A stretch of DNA of 64,000 nucleotides, from the NCBI GenBank assembly GCA_903921325.1, contig CAIXPL010000019.1, positions 248,001 through 312,000 of the forward strand. Direction: 5' to 3'. The notes beneath the pieces are model-generated. The model worked only from the letters and a program-made list of their open reading frames with translations, did not search any database and had not been told where the DNA came from. This stretch comes from an uncultured Pseudomonadota bacterium. Lineage in GTDB: Bacteria > Pseudomonadota > Gammaproteobacteria > Burkholderiales > SG8-39. Made by a program: the position numbers and the translations under genes. This document shows positions 33,821-41,316 of this stretch, one piece after another. Positions within the stretch are counted from its first letter, which is position 1. Each line of letters starts with the position of its first letter.

Positions 33821-34303
33821 ATGACAGTTGCCAACCGAACTATCGCATTCACCCTGAACGGCGCGCCGGTCTCAGCGGCCATCGGCACGCATCACACTTT
33901 GCTGGAAGTGGTACGCGATACCTTTGGTCTGAACGGCGCTCGCGAGAGCTGCGGTCAGGGTTTGTGTGGGTGTTGCACGCTGATCGTGAACGGCCAATCA
34001 GTCTCGGGTTGTCTGTATCTGGCCGCGTTTGCCGACGGCACCGATGTGCGCACCGTGGAGAGCATGGCAGTCGAGGGCAAGCTCTCGTCGCTGCAGCAAG
34101 CCTTCATTGAATGCGGTGCTTTTCAGTGCGGCTTCTGTACATCAGGCTTCTTGCTGATGTCAGAGCAATTGCTCGCGCAAAATCCCAATCCGAGCGAAGC
34201 CGAGATCCGCAATTACCTGTCAGGCAATCTGTGCCGCTGTGCGACCTATCCCGAGGTGATACGCGCTGTGCGCCTGGCGGCAAGCCGCCCGCAAGAGCGC
34301 TAA
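33821..34303 (+). CDS. Molybdenum hydroxylase 2Fe-2S (small) subunit, CoxS family
   Basis: Iron-sulfur subunit of 160 residues with two [2Fe-2S] clusters. The N-terminal ferredoxin-type cluster is SCGQGLCGCCTLIVNGQ with the distal Cys in SGCLYL. The C-terminal cluster is FQCGFCTSGFLL with GNLCRCATYPEV. The start ATG at 33821 has GGAG eight bases upstream; an in-frame TTG at 33800 is also possible. It completes the three-subunit hydroxylase and ends in a convergent spacer. Confidence 0.92.
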   Translation: MTVANRTIAFTLNGAPVSAAIGTHHTLLEVVRDTFGLNGARESCGQGLCGCCTLIVNGQSVSGCLYLAAFADGTDVRTVESMAVEGKLSSLQQAFIECGAFQCGFCTSGFLLMSEQLLAQNPNPSEAEIRNYLSGNLCRCATYPEVIRAVRLAASRPQER

Positions 34304-34331
34304 TTCCCCGGCATGGCCTGGGGTGCCGCCT

Positions 34332-34411
34332 GAACGTGATGCACGCCCGCAATCTGCGTAATCTCCGGGATGTGAATGGAATCAAAGGGGCTCAGGAAAA
34401 GCATCACGTTC
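34332..34411. repeat. Inverted repeat in convergent spacer, copying the ubiD stop context
   Basis: GAACGTGATGC (34332-34342) and GCATCACGTTC (34401-34411) are perfect inverted copies 58 bases apart. The second copy carries the stop region of the minus-strand UbiD-family gene. A long-range stem could end transcription from both sides, but there is no T tract. Confidence 0.45.
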
Positions 34412-36053
34412 ATTCCATTGAATGTCCGGACTCGCCGCGAACCGGCGTCTCCGGTTTCATGCCACCGGCCTTGCGCGCGAGGGTCTGTTCACCCGCCACG
34501 CGCCAGTCACCGGTCACCGCAGCCTTGGCGTATTCAGACCATTCCGGGGCCCAGTCGCCCAGTGAATAGCCATGCCAGGGCGGTTGCGGCGACAGACGCG
34601 GAAAGTCCAACTCTTCCCAAATACCACGCGCCCGGGTCATGAATTCCTCGGCTGGCAGCGCCAGCGGCGGCATGTCGTGCTTGAGTGTGGCGTCGATCAG
34701 CAGGGTGCCTTCAGTAGGTGCGCGCCCGGATTTGGGGCCGTGGCCGCTTGAACGATTGGGCATCACCAGCACGTCGTGATTGAAATCGGCGCGGTACGCA
34801 AGTGACCAGAAGATCGCATCGGCATTTTCCGGGTCGATATCCTCGGAGACTGCTATCACGAGCTTGCCACATTGCGCCTGCAGGCCCGCTGCCCCCTGCA
34901 TGCCGCGCCACACCTCCGGCTTGGGCACCCCACGGGCAAACTGCACAAAGATCACCTTGCGCAGGTTCGTCAGCGGCTCGTGCATCACCACCCGCTTGAC
35001 CCCGCGGATGCCGAGCACCTTTTGCAGATGCTCGAGGAACATCGGTTCGTAGGCGACTTTTTTCAGAACCGAGGATTCACTCGGCGTGACCTGGCTGACG
35101 ATGGACACAAACACCGCATTCTTTCGATGGGTGATTGCCGTCACCTGCATCGACATATTGAAATCTTCCAGCGCCACATGGCCGTGGCTCTCACCGAACG
35201 GGCCCTCGGGCTCGAGCAAGGCCGTGTCGATCAAGCCTTCAATCACGATTTCGGAATCGGCCGGCACGACCAGATCCACGGTCTTGCAACGCACGGTGCG
35301 TACCGGTGCGCCAATCAACCCGCCGGCCACCGCCATCTCGTCCATATCGATGGCAAGCTTCTGCGGACCGGTGAACATCACCGCCGGGGCGCAACCCACC
35401 ACGATCGCAATGGGCATGGGCTGGCCGAGCGCCTTGTACTTTTGCCAATGCACATAGCCACCAGCCCCTGAGAGCCGGGTGGCCATACGCACCGCCATGC
35501 GATCGTTGGCCTTGAGCGCGGCGCGGTAGGTGCCCATGTTCTGAATGCCGTTGTCCGGGTCGCGCGTCACGCACAAGGTGGCGGTCAGATAAGGCGCAGC
35601 ATCAAACCCTGGCGTGGATACCGGCACGGGCAAGCGTGCGAGACCGCCACCGGGCGCAGACAGGCTCTCGCCGGTCATCACCACTTCCTGGCACGGTGCG
35701 ATGCCCTCGGTCATAAGCACCGGTTCGATCGGATGCGCCACTGCGTCGACCCAGACGCGCCCGATATCGGCCACGGCAACGCCGAGGCCGGCTGCATAGA
35801 TCTCAGGTGACGCCGACAGTGCGCCAACCACCACGGGCATGTCGTAATGCTCGCCCTTCGCACCGACTACATTGGTGAACACGAAGGCACGGCGATCTTC
35901 GTCGCTCAAGCCGCCCTGGAACTGCCAGCGTGCGAGTGGATGCAGCTCGCTATCCTTGTCGATGGGCCGCGCGATGCGACGCACAAGACCTCGGGCCTCG
36001 AGTGCGGCCAGGTGGGATTGAAAATCTGCTGGGACCGTACGTTCAGCGCTCAT
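34410..36053 (-). CDS. UbiD family (prenylated-FMN-dependent) decarboxylase
   Basis: Decarboxylase of 547 residues, slightly longer than E. coli UbiD. UbiD enzymes use prenyl-FMN to remove or add CO2 on aromatic or unsaturated acids. Visible family features: GTYRAALKANDRMAVRMA in place of the usual G.YR.Q...N..., then GHVHW-like GYVHWQKYKALGQPMPIAIV. EGPFGESHGH corresponds to the catalytic E-x(n)-D-E region of the domain, and ITHRKNAVFVSIV follows. No UbiX prenyltransferase was seen. The start ATG at 36053 overlaps, as ATGA, the stop of a 37-codon mini-ORF that repeats the gene's own first eight codons. It lies in an operon after the flavin monooxygenase. Substrate unknown. Confidence 0.87.
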   Translation of the reverse strand: MSAERTVPADFQSHLAALEARGLVRRIARPIDKDSELHPLARWQFQGGLSDEDRRAFVFTNVVGAKGEHYDMPVVVGALSASPEIYAAGLGVAVADIGRVWVDAVAHPIEPVLMTEGIAPCQEVVMTGESLSAPGGGLARLPVPVSTPGFDAAPYLTATLCVTRDPDNGIQNMGTYRAALKANDRMAVRMATRLSGAGGYVHWQKYKALGQPMPIAIVVGCAPAVMFTGPQKLAIDMDEMAVAGGLIGAPVRTVRCKTVDLVVPADSEIVIEGLIDTALLEPEGPFGESHGHVALEDFNMSMQVTAITHRKNAVFVSIVSQVTPSESSVLKKVAYEPMFLEHLQKVLGIRGVKRVVMHEPLTNLRKVIFVQFARGVPKPEVWRGMQGAAGLQAQCGKLVIAVSEDIDPENADAIFWSLAYRADFNHDVLVMPNRSSGHGPKSGRAPTEGTLLIDATLKHDMPPLALPAEEFMTRARGIWEELDFPRLSPQPPWHGYSLGDWAPEWSEYAKAAVTGDWRVAGEQTLARKAGGMKPETPVRGESGHSME

Positions 36054-36163
36054 GACAGGTATTCTGTGTGTATGTCGCGCTGCGCGCTCATTGCATGCCC
36101 GTTGGGTACCGTGCGCTCGGCGCTCATTGCACGCTCCTTGGCAATGTTGTCCCCGGTGCTCAC
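36050..36163 (-). other. Bridge mini-ORF with tandem copies of the ubiD start
   Basis: A GTG overlapping the stop of the flavin monooxygenase (GTGA, 36160-36163) opens a 37-codon frame whose TGA overlaps the ATG of the UbiD-family gene. It is built of units starting at 36163, 36127 and 36091 (36, 36 and 38 bases), each beginning Met/Val-Ser: MSTGDNIAKERA, MSAERTVPNGHA, MSAQRDIHTEYLS. The second unit begins with exactly the eight residues MSAERTVP of the real gene; the five base differences over those codons are all synonymous. An AAGGAG lies six bases before the ATG at 36127. Confidence 0.55.
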
Positions 36164-37377
36164 TGCATGCTTTCCGATTCGCGCCACATGGCAACCAGCG
36201 ATGCCCGGCGCACAAAATCCATGGCGGCTACCGGATCGGCTGCCTGACGGCGCAGGGCGTCCAATTTTTCGGCACGCATTGCCGGATCTTTTTCATCCAG
36301 GGTTTTTTTATTGGCGATCGATTGCGCCTGGACATATTTGATGGCGGTGAGCCGGCGCTGACGATCGTAGCGCGCGAGCAGGGGTTCGGCCTCGGCACCC
36401 TGCCAGATCTGCACCAGCTTGGCGGCCAGATTCAGCCCGTCCTGAAATCCCGAGTTCATCCCCATGCCGCCTACCGGATTGTTCACATGCGCGGCGTCAC
36501 CGGCAAGAATCATGCGCCCGCCATAGAACTGTCCGGCCACCCGCTGCTGCACCGTGTACATATTGCGATGAACGATCTCGATTGCCGCGGCATCACCAGG
36601 CAGGCACTCGGCAAAGCGCTCACGTATCCACTGATCGCTCATCACATATTCATCGGATTCATCTTCATGCGCGGGGAAAAGGCAGCGCCACACGCCCGCG
36701 TGGTTCTCACCGGGCACTTTCATCAGCGCACACCAGCGGTCCGGATGCGCGCAGTAGTTGCGATAGCGAAAGTTGTACCCCTCGAAATCCTTGTTGGTCG
36801 CCACGATGTTGAAGCGCTCAGCCCAGGTGAAGCCCTCGAAGCTCGCACCAATGGATTTGCGCACCAGGCTGCGCCCGCCATCGCAGCCGATCAACCAGCG
36901 TCCGCGATGGGTCTCGATCGACCCGTCAGGGAGCGTGATATCGACCTCGGCGCCATCGGCGTCCTGACGCACTGCCTGCACTTCAACCGGCCGGATCAGG
37001 GTGAAGTTGGGTTCGGCGAGCGCGGCGTCGAGTGCAATCTGTATGGTCTTGTGCTGCTCGAGCTGGATCACGAAGGGGAAGTCGGATTCTCCGGCCAACA
37101 TGCGGTAATCGAACTCAGCCACGATCTCATCGCGCACCCGATCGCGCCACTGAAACACCGGCGACTCGATGCCTTCGCGCAAGATCGCCGGGGTCAGTCC
37201 AAGCGGCGCAAACAGATCGAGCGTCGAGGGCTGCAAAGTGGCTGCGCGATGATCAGCGGCGGGTTCGGCCAGCCGATCGAACACGGTGACCGGGATGCCG
37301 GCACGCGCGAGCGCGAGGCCGGTCACCGTGCCCACCGGTCCGCCGCCGGCGATAAGAATACGTTCAGGAGTTTGCAT
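36160..37377 (-). CDS. Class A FAD-dependent aromatic monooxygenase
   Basis: Flavoprotein monooxygenase of 405 residues, PheA/TfdB/UbiH-like, that would hydroxylate a phenolic ring with NAD(P)H and O2. The N-terminal fold is RILIAGGGPVGTVTGLALA, the middle WLIGCDGGRSLVRK is the D-G motif, and MILAGDAAHVNNPVGGMGMN is the GD motif and flavin loop. I use the ATG at 37377; a GTG at 37383 is in frame and forms a GTGA overlap with the preceding mini-ORF. The protein stops short of the C-terminal thioredoxin-like domain found in phenol hydroxylases. Gene order rfbA-rfbC-monooxygenase-ubiD on one strand is unexpected. Confidence 0.9.
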   Translation of the reverse strand: MQTPERILIAGGGPVGTVTGLALARAGIPVTVFDRLAEPAADHRAATLQPSTLDLFAPLGLTPAILREGIESPVFQWRDRVRDEIVAEFDYRMLAGESDFPFVIQLEQHKTIQIALDAALAEPNFTLIRPVEVQAVRQDADGAEVDITLPDGSIETHRGRWLIGCDGGRSLVRKSIGASFEGFTWAERFNIVATNKDFEGYNFRYRNYCAHPDRWCALMKVPGENHAGVWRCLFPAHEDESDEYVMSDQWIRERFAECLPGDAAAIEIVHRNMYTVQQRVAGQFYGGRMILAGDAAHVNNPVGGMGMNSGFQDGLNLAAKLVQIWQGAEAEPLLARYDRQRRLTAIKYVQAQSIANKKTLDEKDPAMRAEKLDALRRQAADPVAAMDFVRRASLVAMWRESESMQ

Positions 37378-37379
37378 GA

Positions 37380-37460
37380 TCACTTTTGCTCAAAAACATT
37401 CATGGGTGCGCAGAAACGTTCATATTGGTGTCGGCAGCGATCATCTACCACGACCTTCAT
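37380..37460 (-). other. Bridge mini-ORF between rfbC and the flavin monooxygenase
   Basis: Four bases after the rfbC stop an ATG at 37460 opens a 26-codon frame (begins MKVVVDDRCRHQYERF, ends APMNVFEQK) whose TGA overlaps, as GTGA, the in-frame GTG 37383 of the monooxygenase. Within it the 13-base word ATGAACGTTTCTG (ATG at 37423) recurs as ATGAATGTTTTTG (ATG at 37403), 20 bases apart, giving a second linked frame MNVSAHP that ends in ATGA at the next ATG. Confidence 0.45.
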
Positions 37461-37464
37461 AGGA

Positions 37465-38010
37465 TCAGTCAAACAGCTCGGCCTGCGCAAAACGACTCCC
37501 TTGCACATCTTTCGCGGAAAGGATGGGTGCACCATCCAGCGGCCAGTCAATCGCCAATTGCGGATCGTCAAAGCGGATGCAGCGCTCGTGGGTGGCCGCC
37601 CAGTAGTCGGTGGTCTTGTAGAGAAATTCGGCGGATTCGGACAGCACCAGAAACCCGTGGGCAAGCCCCGGCGGAATCCACAACTGACGATGCGACTGGG
37701 CATCCAATCGCTCGGCAATCCAGCGCCCGAACGTGGGCGAGCTGCGGCGAATGTCTACCACCACATCGTAGACTTCGCCTGAGATCACCCGCACCAATTT
37801 GCCCTGCGGTTGACGGATCTGATAGTGCAAGCCGCGCAGCACGCCACGGGCTGAACGCGAATGATTGTCCTGCACAAAGCGCACCGGGCTGCCAACGAGC
37901 GCGTCGAACACCGACTGATTGTGGCTCTCGTAGAAAAACCCGCGCTCATCCCCAAACACCCGAGGTTCGAGCAGCAGCACATCAGGTATGGCCAGTGGCG
38001 TGGCTTTCAT
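37465..38010 (-). CDS. rfbC: dTDP-4-dehydrorhamnose 3,5-epimerase
   Basis: RmlC-type cupin epimerase of 181 residues, the usual length. It inverts C3 and C5 of dTDP-4-dehydro-6-deoxyglucose in dTDP-L-rhamnose synthesis. [38 protein letters not shown] with the active-site His and Arg, and [19 protein letters not shown] are all classical. Its ATG overlaps the rfbA stop as ATGA. It is followed by a mini-ORF and the flavin monooxygenase gene. Confidence 0.95.
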   Translation of the reverse strand: MKATPLAIPDVLLLEPRVFGDERGFFYESHNQSVFDALVGSPVRFVQDNHSRSARGVLRGLHYQIRQPQGKLVRVISGEVYDVVVDIRRSSPTFGRWIAERLDAQSHRQLWIPPGLAHGFLVLSESAEFLYKTTDYWAATHERCIRFDDPQLAIDWPLDGAPILSAKDVQGSRFAQAELFD

Positions 38011-38891
38011 GTGCGCGCGTCCTCGCGCAGCAAGCGCATCAGGTACTGCCCATAGCCATTCTTCATCAAGGGCTGTGCGAGGGCTTCCAGCCCCGCTGCA
38101 TCGATCCAGCCCTGCCGGTAGGCGATTTCCTCCGGACAGGCCACTTTCAGGCCCTGGCGCCGCTCAAGCGTCGCGATGAACTGGCTGGCCTCAAGCAGCG
38201 AATCGTGTGTGCCGGTATCGAGCCAGGCATAGCCGCGCCCCATTACTTCGACCTGTAGCGCCTGTTGCTCGAGGTACAGGCGATTCAAATCGGTGATCTC
38301 AAGTTCACCACGCGCCGACGGCTTGAGACCGGCGGCCAGTCGAGTAACCTCGGCGTCGTAGAAGTAAAGGCCGGTCACCGCGTAATTTGATTTCGGTTGG
38401 GCGGGCTTTTCTTCAAGCGACAACACCCGGCCTTGTGGATCGAATTCGGCCACACCATAGCGTTCCGGGTCAGTCACGTGATAGGCAAATACTGTGGCCC
38501 CTGCATCTCGAACCATCGCGCGATCCAGCAAATGCACCAGGTCATGACCGTAAAAAATATTATCGCCAAGCACCAGCGCTGAAGGATTCGCACCAATAAA
38601 ATCACGCCCGATCAGGAACGCCTGTGCGAGCCCGTCCGGCGAGGGCTGCACCGCGTATCGAATGTTGAGACCCCACGAAGCACCCGAGCCCAGTAACTGC
38701 TCAAAACGTGGCGTGTCCTGCGGCGTTGATATGACCAGTATGTCGCGAATGCCCGCCAGCATCAGCGTTGACAAGGGGTAATAGATCATCGGCTTGTCGT
38801 AGACCGGGATCAGCTGTTTGCTCACCGCGAGGGTTGCCGGGTGCAGGCGGCTACCAGCGCCGCCGGCAAGGATGATGCCTTTGCGGGTCAT
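38007..38891 (-). CDS. rfbA: Glucose-1-phosphate thymidylyltransferase
   Basis: RmlA enzyme of 294 residues that makes dTDP-glucose, the first step towards dTDP-rhamnose and dTDP-3-amino sugars. [24 protein letters not shown] is the nucleotide-binding N-terminus, followed by [32 protein letters not shown] and [20 protein letters not shown]. The preferred start is the ATG at 38891; ATG codons 3 and 10 codons earlier are also in frame. It is divergent from rfbB across a 250-base AT-richer spacer. Confidence 0.95.
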   Translation of the reverse strand: MTRKGIILAGGAGSRLHPATLAVSKQLIPVYDKPMIYYPLSTLMLAGIRDILVISTPQDTPRFEQLLGSGASWGLNIRYAVQPSPDGLAQAFLIGRDFIGANPSALVLGDNIFYGHDLVHLLDRAMVRDAGATVFAYHVTDPERYGVAEFDPQGRVLSLEEKPAQPKSNYAVTGLYFYDAEVTRLAAGLKPSARGELEITDLNRLYLEQQALQVEVMGRGYAWLDTGTHDSLLEASQFIATLERRQGLKVACPEEIAYRQGWIDAAGLEALAQPLMKNGYGQYLMRLLREDART

Positions 38892-39141
38892 TGCTGCCAT
38901 CCGCTGCCGGCTGTCGGGCACCGCGGTTGCTTACGCGAGCGAATTCCAGGGTTTGCTGCGAACATCGTTGCTGATTTCCTTCCGCGGTGATTGAGGACAC
39001 TTAATCCGTTCGTGCGCTATGTGAGAACCTGATCTCTTTCGCTTTCTTCATTTGCCGCAATATGAATTTTGCTTGGATCATGGCGTATTCCCCGGTATGT
39101 TACCCGGGCTCGCCCTCTTACTCCTAGCCGCAAGACTCCTC
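38892..39141. promoter_or_regulatory. Divergent spacer rfbA / rfbB
   Basis: A 250-base, comparatively AT-rich region that must hold promoters for both halves of the dTDP-rhamnose genes. I could not fix -35/-10 pairs with confidence. The last 90 bases before rfbB are open in its frame but lack features of a protein N-terminus. Confidence 0.35.
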
Positions 39142-40200
39142 ATGACCTTACTCGTTACCGGTGGTGCCGGATTTATCGGCAGTAATTTTGTCCTGGATTG
39201 GCTGCGCGAAAGCGACGAACCGGTCATCAATCTGGATTGCCTCACCTACGCAGGCAATCTGCACAATCTGGCAAGCCTGGAGGGTGACCCGCACCATACG
39301 TTCGTGCGCGGCAATATTCTCGACGGTGACCTGGTGAGCGCGCTGCTGCGCGATCATCGAGTGCGCGCCATTGTTCACTTTGCCGCCGAGAGCCACGTCG
39401 ATCGCTCCATCCACGGCCCGGATGATTTCATACAGACCAATATCGTCGGCAGCTTTCGCCTGCTGGAAGCCGCCCGCGCCCACTGGATGAGCCTGGACGG
39501 TGAAGCAAAGGCGGCCTTTCGTTTTCTTCATGTGTCCACCGACGAGGTCTACGGTTCGCTTGGCGCACACGATGCTGCGTTTACCGAGACTCACCCCTAT
39601 CAGCCGAACAGCCCCTATTCGGCAAGCAAAGCCGCCAGTGACCATCTGGTGCGCGCCTATCACCACACCTATGGCCTGCCGGTGCTCACCAGCAACTGCT
39701 CGAACAACTATGGACCCTATCAGTTCCCGGAAAAGCTGATTCCGCTGGTGATTCATCACGCCCTGGCCGGCAAGCCACTACCGATCTACGGCGATGGCCA
39801 GCAGGTGCGTGACTGGCTGCATGTGCGCGACCATGCGAGTGCCTTGCGGCGCATTCTTGCCCAGGGCACGCCCGGTGAGACCTACAACGTGGGTGGCTGG
39901 AACGAGCGACCGAACCTGGAGGTGGTGCACACCCTGTGCCGGCTGCTCGATGAGGCCAGCCCGCGCCCTGATGGCAAGCCCTATTCGAGCCAAATCGAAT
40001 TCGTACGTGACCGCCCCGGCCATGACCGCCGTTACGCCATCGATGCACGCAAGATTGAGCGTGAGTTGGGCTGGCGTCCTGATGAAACCTTTGAATCGGG
40101 CATGGCAAATACGGTCGCCTGGTATCTGGCACACCAGGACTGGGTGAGAGCGGTGACTGACGGCAGCTATCGCGATTGGATCTCGCGGCAGTATCAATGA
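39142..40200 (+). CDS. rfbB: dTDP-glucose 4,6-dehydratase
   Basis: Extended SDR enzyme of 352 residues converting dTDP-glucose to dTDP-4-dehydro-6-deoxyglucose, the branch point for rhamnose and 3-amino-3,6-dideoxyhexoses. LLVTGGAGFIGSNFVLDWL is the NAD fold, HFAAESHVDRSIHGPDDFIQ and HVSTDEVYGSLG carry the active-site Thr-Asp-Glu, and PYSASKAASDHLVRAYHHTY the Tyr-x3-Lys. I use the ATG at 39142; longer readings add residues before the Rossmann fold. Its TGA overlaps the ATG of a mini-ORF leading to rfbD. Confidence 0.95.
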   Translation: MTLLVTGGAGFIGSNFVLDWLRESDEPVINLDCLTYAGNLHNLASLEGDPHHTFVRGNILDGDLVSALLRDHRVRAIVHFAAESHVDRSIHGPDDFIQTNIVGSFRLLEAARAHWMSLDGEAKAAFRFLHVSTDEVYGSLGAHDAAFTETHPYQPNSPYSASKAASDHLVRAYHHTYGLPVLTSNCSNNYGPYQFPEKLIPLVIHHALAGKPLPIYGDGQQVRDWLHVRDHASALRRILAQGTPGETYNVGGWNERPNLEVVHTLCRLLDEASPRPDGKPYSSQIEFVRDRPGHDRRYAIDARKIERELGWRPDETFESGMANTVAWYLAHQDWVRAVTDGSYRDWISRQYQ

Positions 40201-40283
40201 GTACGCTCAACGAGCGCCGCCCTATGACTGCGGATCAAAAAGTGCGCGGCAATGGTTGCGGGTCAATGAGTACGCCTCAATGA
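40197..40283 (+). other. Bridge mini-ORF between rfbB and rfbD
   Basis: The rfbB stop overlaps an ATG (ATGA at 40197-40200) that opens a 28-codon frame (begins MSTLNERRPMTADQK, ends GCGSMSTPQ). Its TGA overlaps the rfbD ATG (40280-40283). The 13-base word TCAATGAGTACGC occurs at 40194-40206 and again at 40263-40275, and rfbD itself starts with TCAATGAGCACC. The Met-Ser-Thr start therefore appears three times, and the mini-ORF ends in Gln as rfbB does. Confidence 0.5.
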
Positions 40284-41176
40284 GCACCATGATCCTGGGT
40301 CGCGATGGTCAGGTCGGCCACGCGTTGGTGGATGCGTTGGCCCCGCTGGGGCCCCTGCAGACCTTGAGTCGTGCCGACTACGATCTGGCCGACCCGGATC
40401 AACGAGAGTCCCTCGCGCAGCGTATCGCGCAGGATCGACCCGCACTCATTGTGAATGCGGCGGCCTACACCGCCGTGGATCGGGCCGAATCCGAGCCCGG
40501 GCTTGCCCATCAAATCAACGCCGAGGCCGTGAGCGTGATTGCGCAAGCCGCACAGCGCGTGGGGGCGCGCCTGATTCATTATTCAACCGACTATGTGTTT
40601 GATGGCTCGGGCACGCGGCCCTGGCGCGAATCCGACCCGACCGCTCCGCAAAGCGTTTACGGTCACTCAAAGCGTGCAGGTGAAGAAGCTTTCCTTGCCA
40701 GTGGCTGCCGCGGGGCCATTTTCCGTACGAGCTGGGTTCATTCGATACAAGGCAACAATTTTGTGAAGACCATGCTGCGTCTGGCGCAGGAGCGCGATCG
40801 ACTGTCCGTAGTCGCGGATCAGATCGGTGCGCCGACCAGCGCACGATTGATTGCCAACGTCACCTTGCACGCGGTGCGTGCCCTGCGCGCCGGCGTCATG
40901 AGCGGAGGCCTCTACCACCTGAGCGCTGCCGGTGAAACCTCCTGGCATGGCCTTGCGGTATATGCCATCGAGCGGGCCCGCGCCGCCGGTGCGCCGATCA
41001 AAGTGGCAGCAGGCCAGATTCAGGCAATTACGACCGAGGACTACCCCACTGCAGCCAAGCGACCAAAGAATTCCAGACTGGATTGCCGCCGCTTGTGCGA
41101 TGCGCTTGGCGTTGATTTACCCGATTGGCAAGTCGATGTTGATCAGACGGTGAACGGGATACTGGTTGCACGCTGA
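40280..41176 (+). CDS. rfbD: dTDP-4-dehydrorhamnose reductase
   Basis: RmlD-type SDR of 298 residues, usual length, giving dTDP-L-rhamnose. ILGRDGQVGHALV is the cofactor fold. VNAAAYTAVDRAESEP, YSTDYVFDGSGTRPWRESD and SVYGHSKRAGEEAFL (Tyr-x3-Lys) are classical. The ATG at 40280 places ILGRDGQVG at the expected position and overlaps the mini-ORF stop; a TTG eight codons earlier is in frame but lies within the mini-ORF. It completes rfbABCD, arranged as two divergent pairs. Confidence 0.95.
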   Translation: MSTMILGRDGQVGHALVDALAPLGPLQTLSRADYDLADPDQRESLAQRIAQDRPALIVNAAAYTAVDRAESEPGLAHQINAEAVSVIAQAAQRVGARLIHYSTDYVFDGSGTRPWRESDPTAPQSVYGHSKRAGEEAFLASGCRGAIFRTSWVHSIQGNNFVKTMLRLAQERDRLSVVADQIGAPTSARLIANVTLHAVRALRAGVMSGGLYHLSAAGETSWHGLAVYAIERARAAGAPIKVAAGQIQAITTEDYPTAAKRPKNSRLDCRRLCDALGVDLPDWQVDVDQTVNGILVAR

Positions 41177-41227
41177 TCGTCCTGGCATCTCCTGCCAGCA
41201 GTGGATGCGACCTTGCGGATGTTTGAC

Positions 41228-41316
41228 CCGTCGGCTGTTTAGCCAATGCGCGGGGCGAACTTGCCGGCAAATGCGCAGCCATGTCGGCCAGTTATGCCGC
41301 TGCCGTTCAGCCGACG
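41228..41316. repeat. Inverted repeat in convergent spacer after rfbD
   Basis: CGTCGGCTG (41228-41236) and CAGCCGACG (41308-41316) are perfect inverted copies. The right copy contains the stop codon context of the convergent flippase-glycosyltransferase gene. It may act as a bidirectional stem, but it lacks a T tract. Confidence 0.35.

Noticed and set aside
31404-34303. Aerobic carbon monoxide dehydrogenase
   Set aside because: The large subunit's active-site loop reads AFRGFG and lacks the Cys of CO dehydrogenase; gene order alone is not enough.
36052-37782. A 576-codon plus-strand open frame across the flavin monooxygenase
   Set aside because: It is antisense to a gene with full FAD motifs, has no recognisable domain, and arises from the high-GC codon pattern of the real gene.
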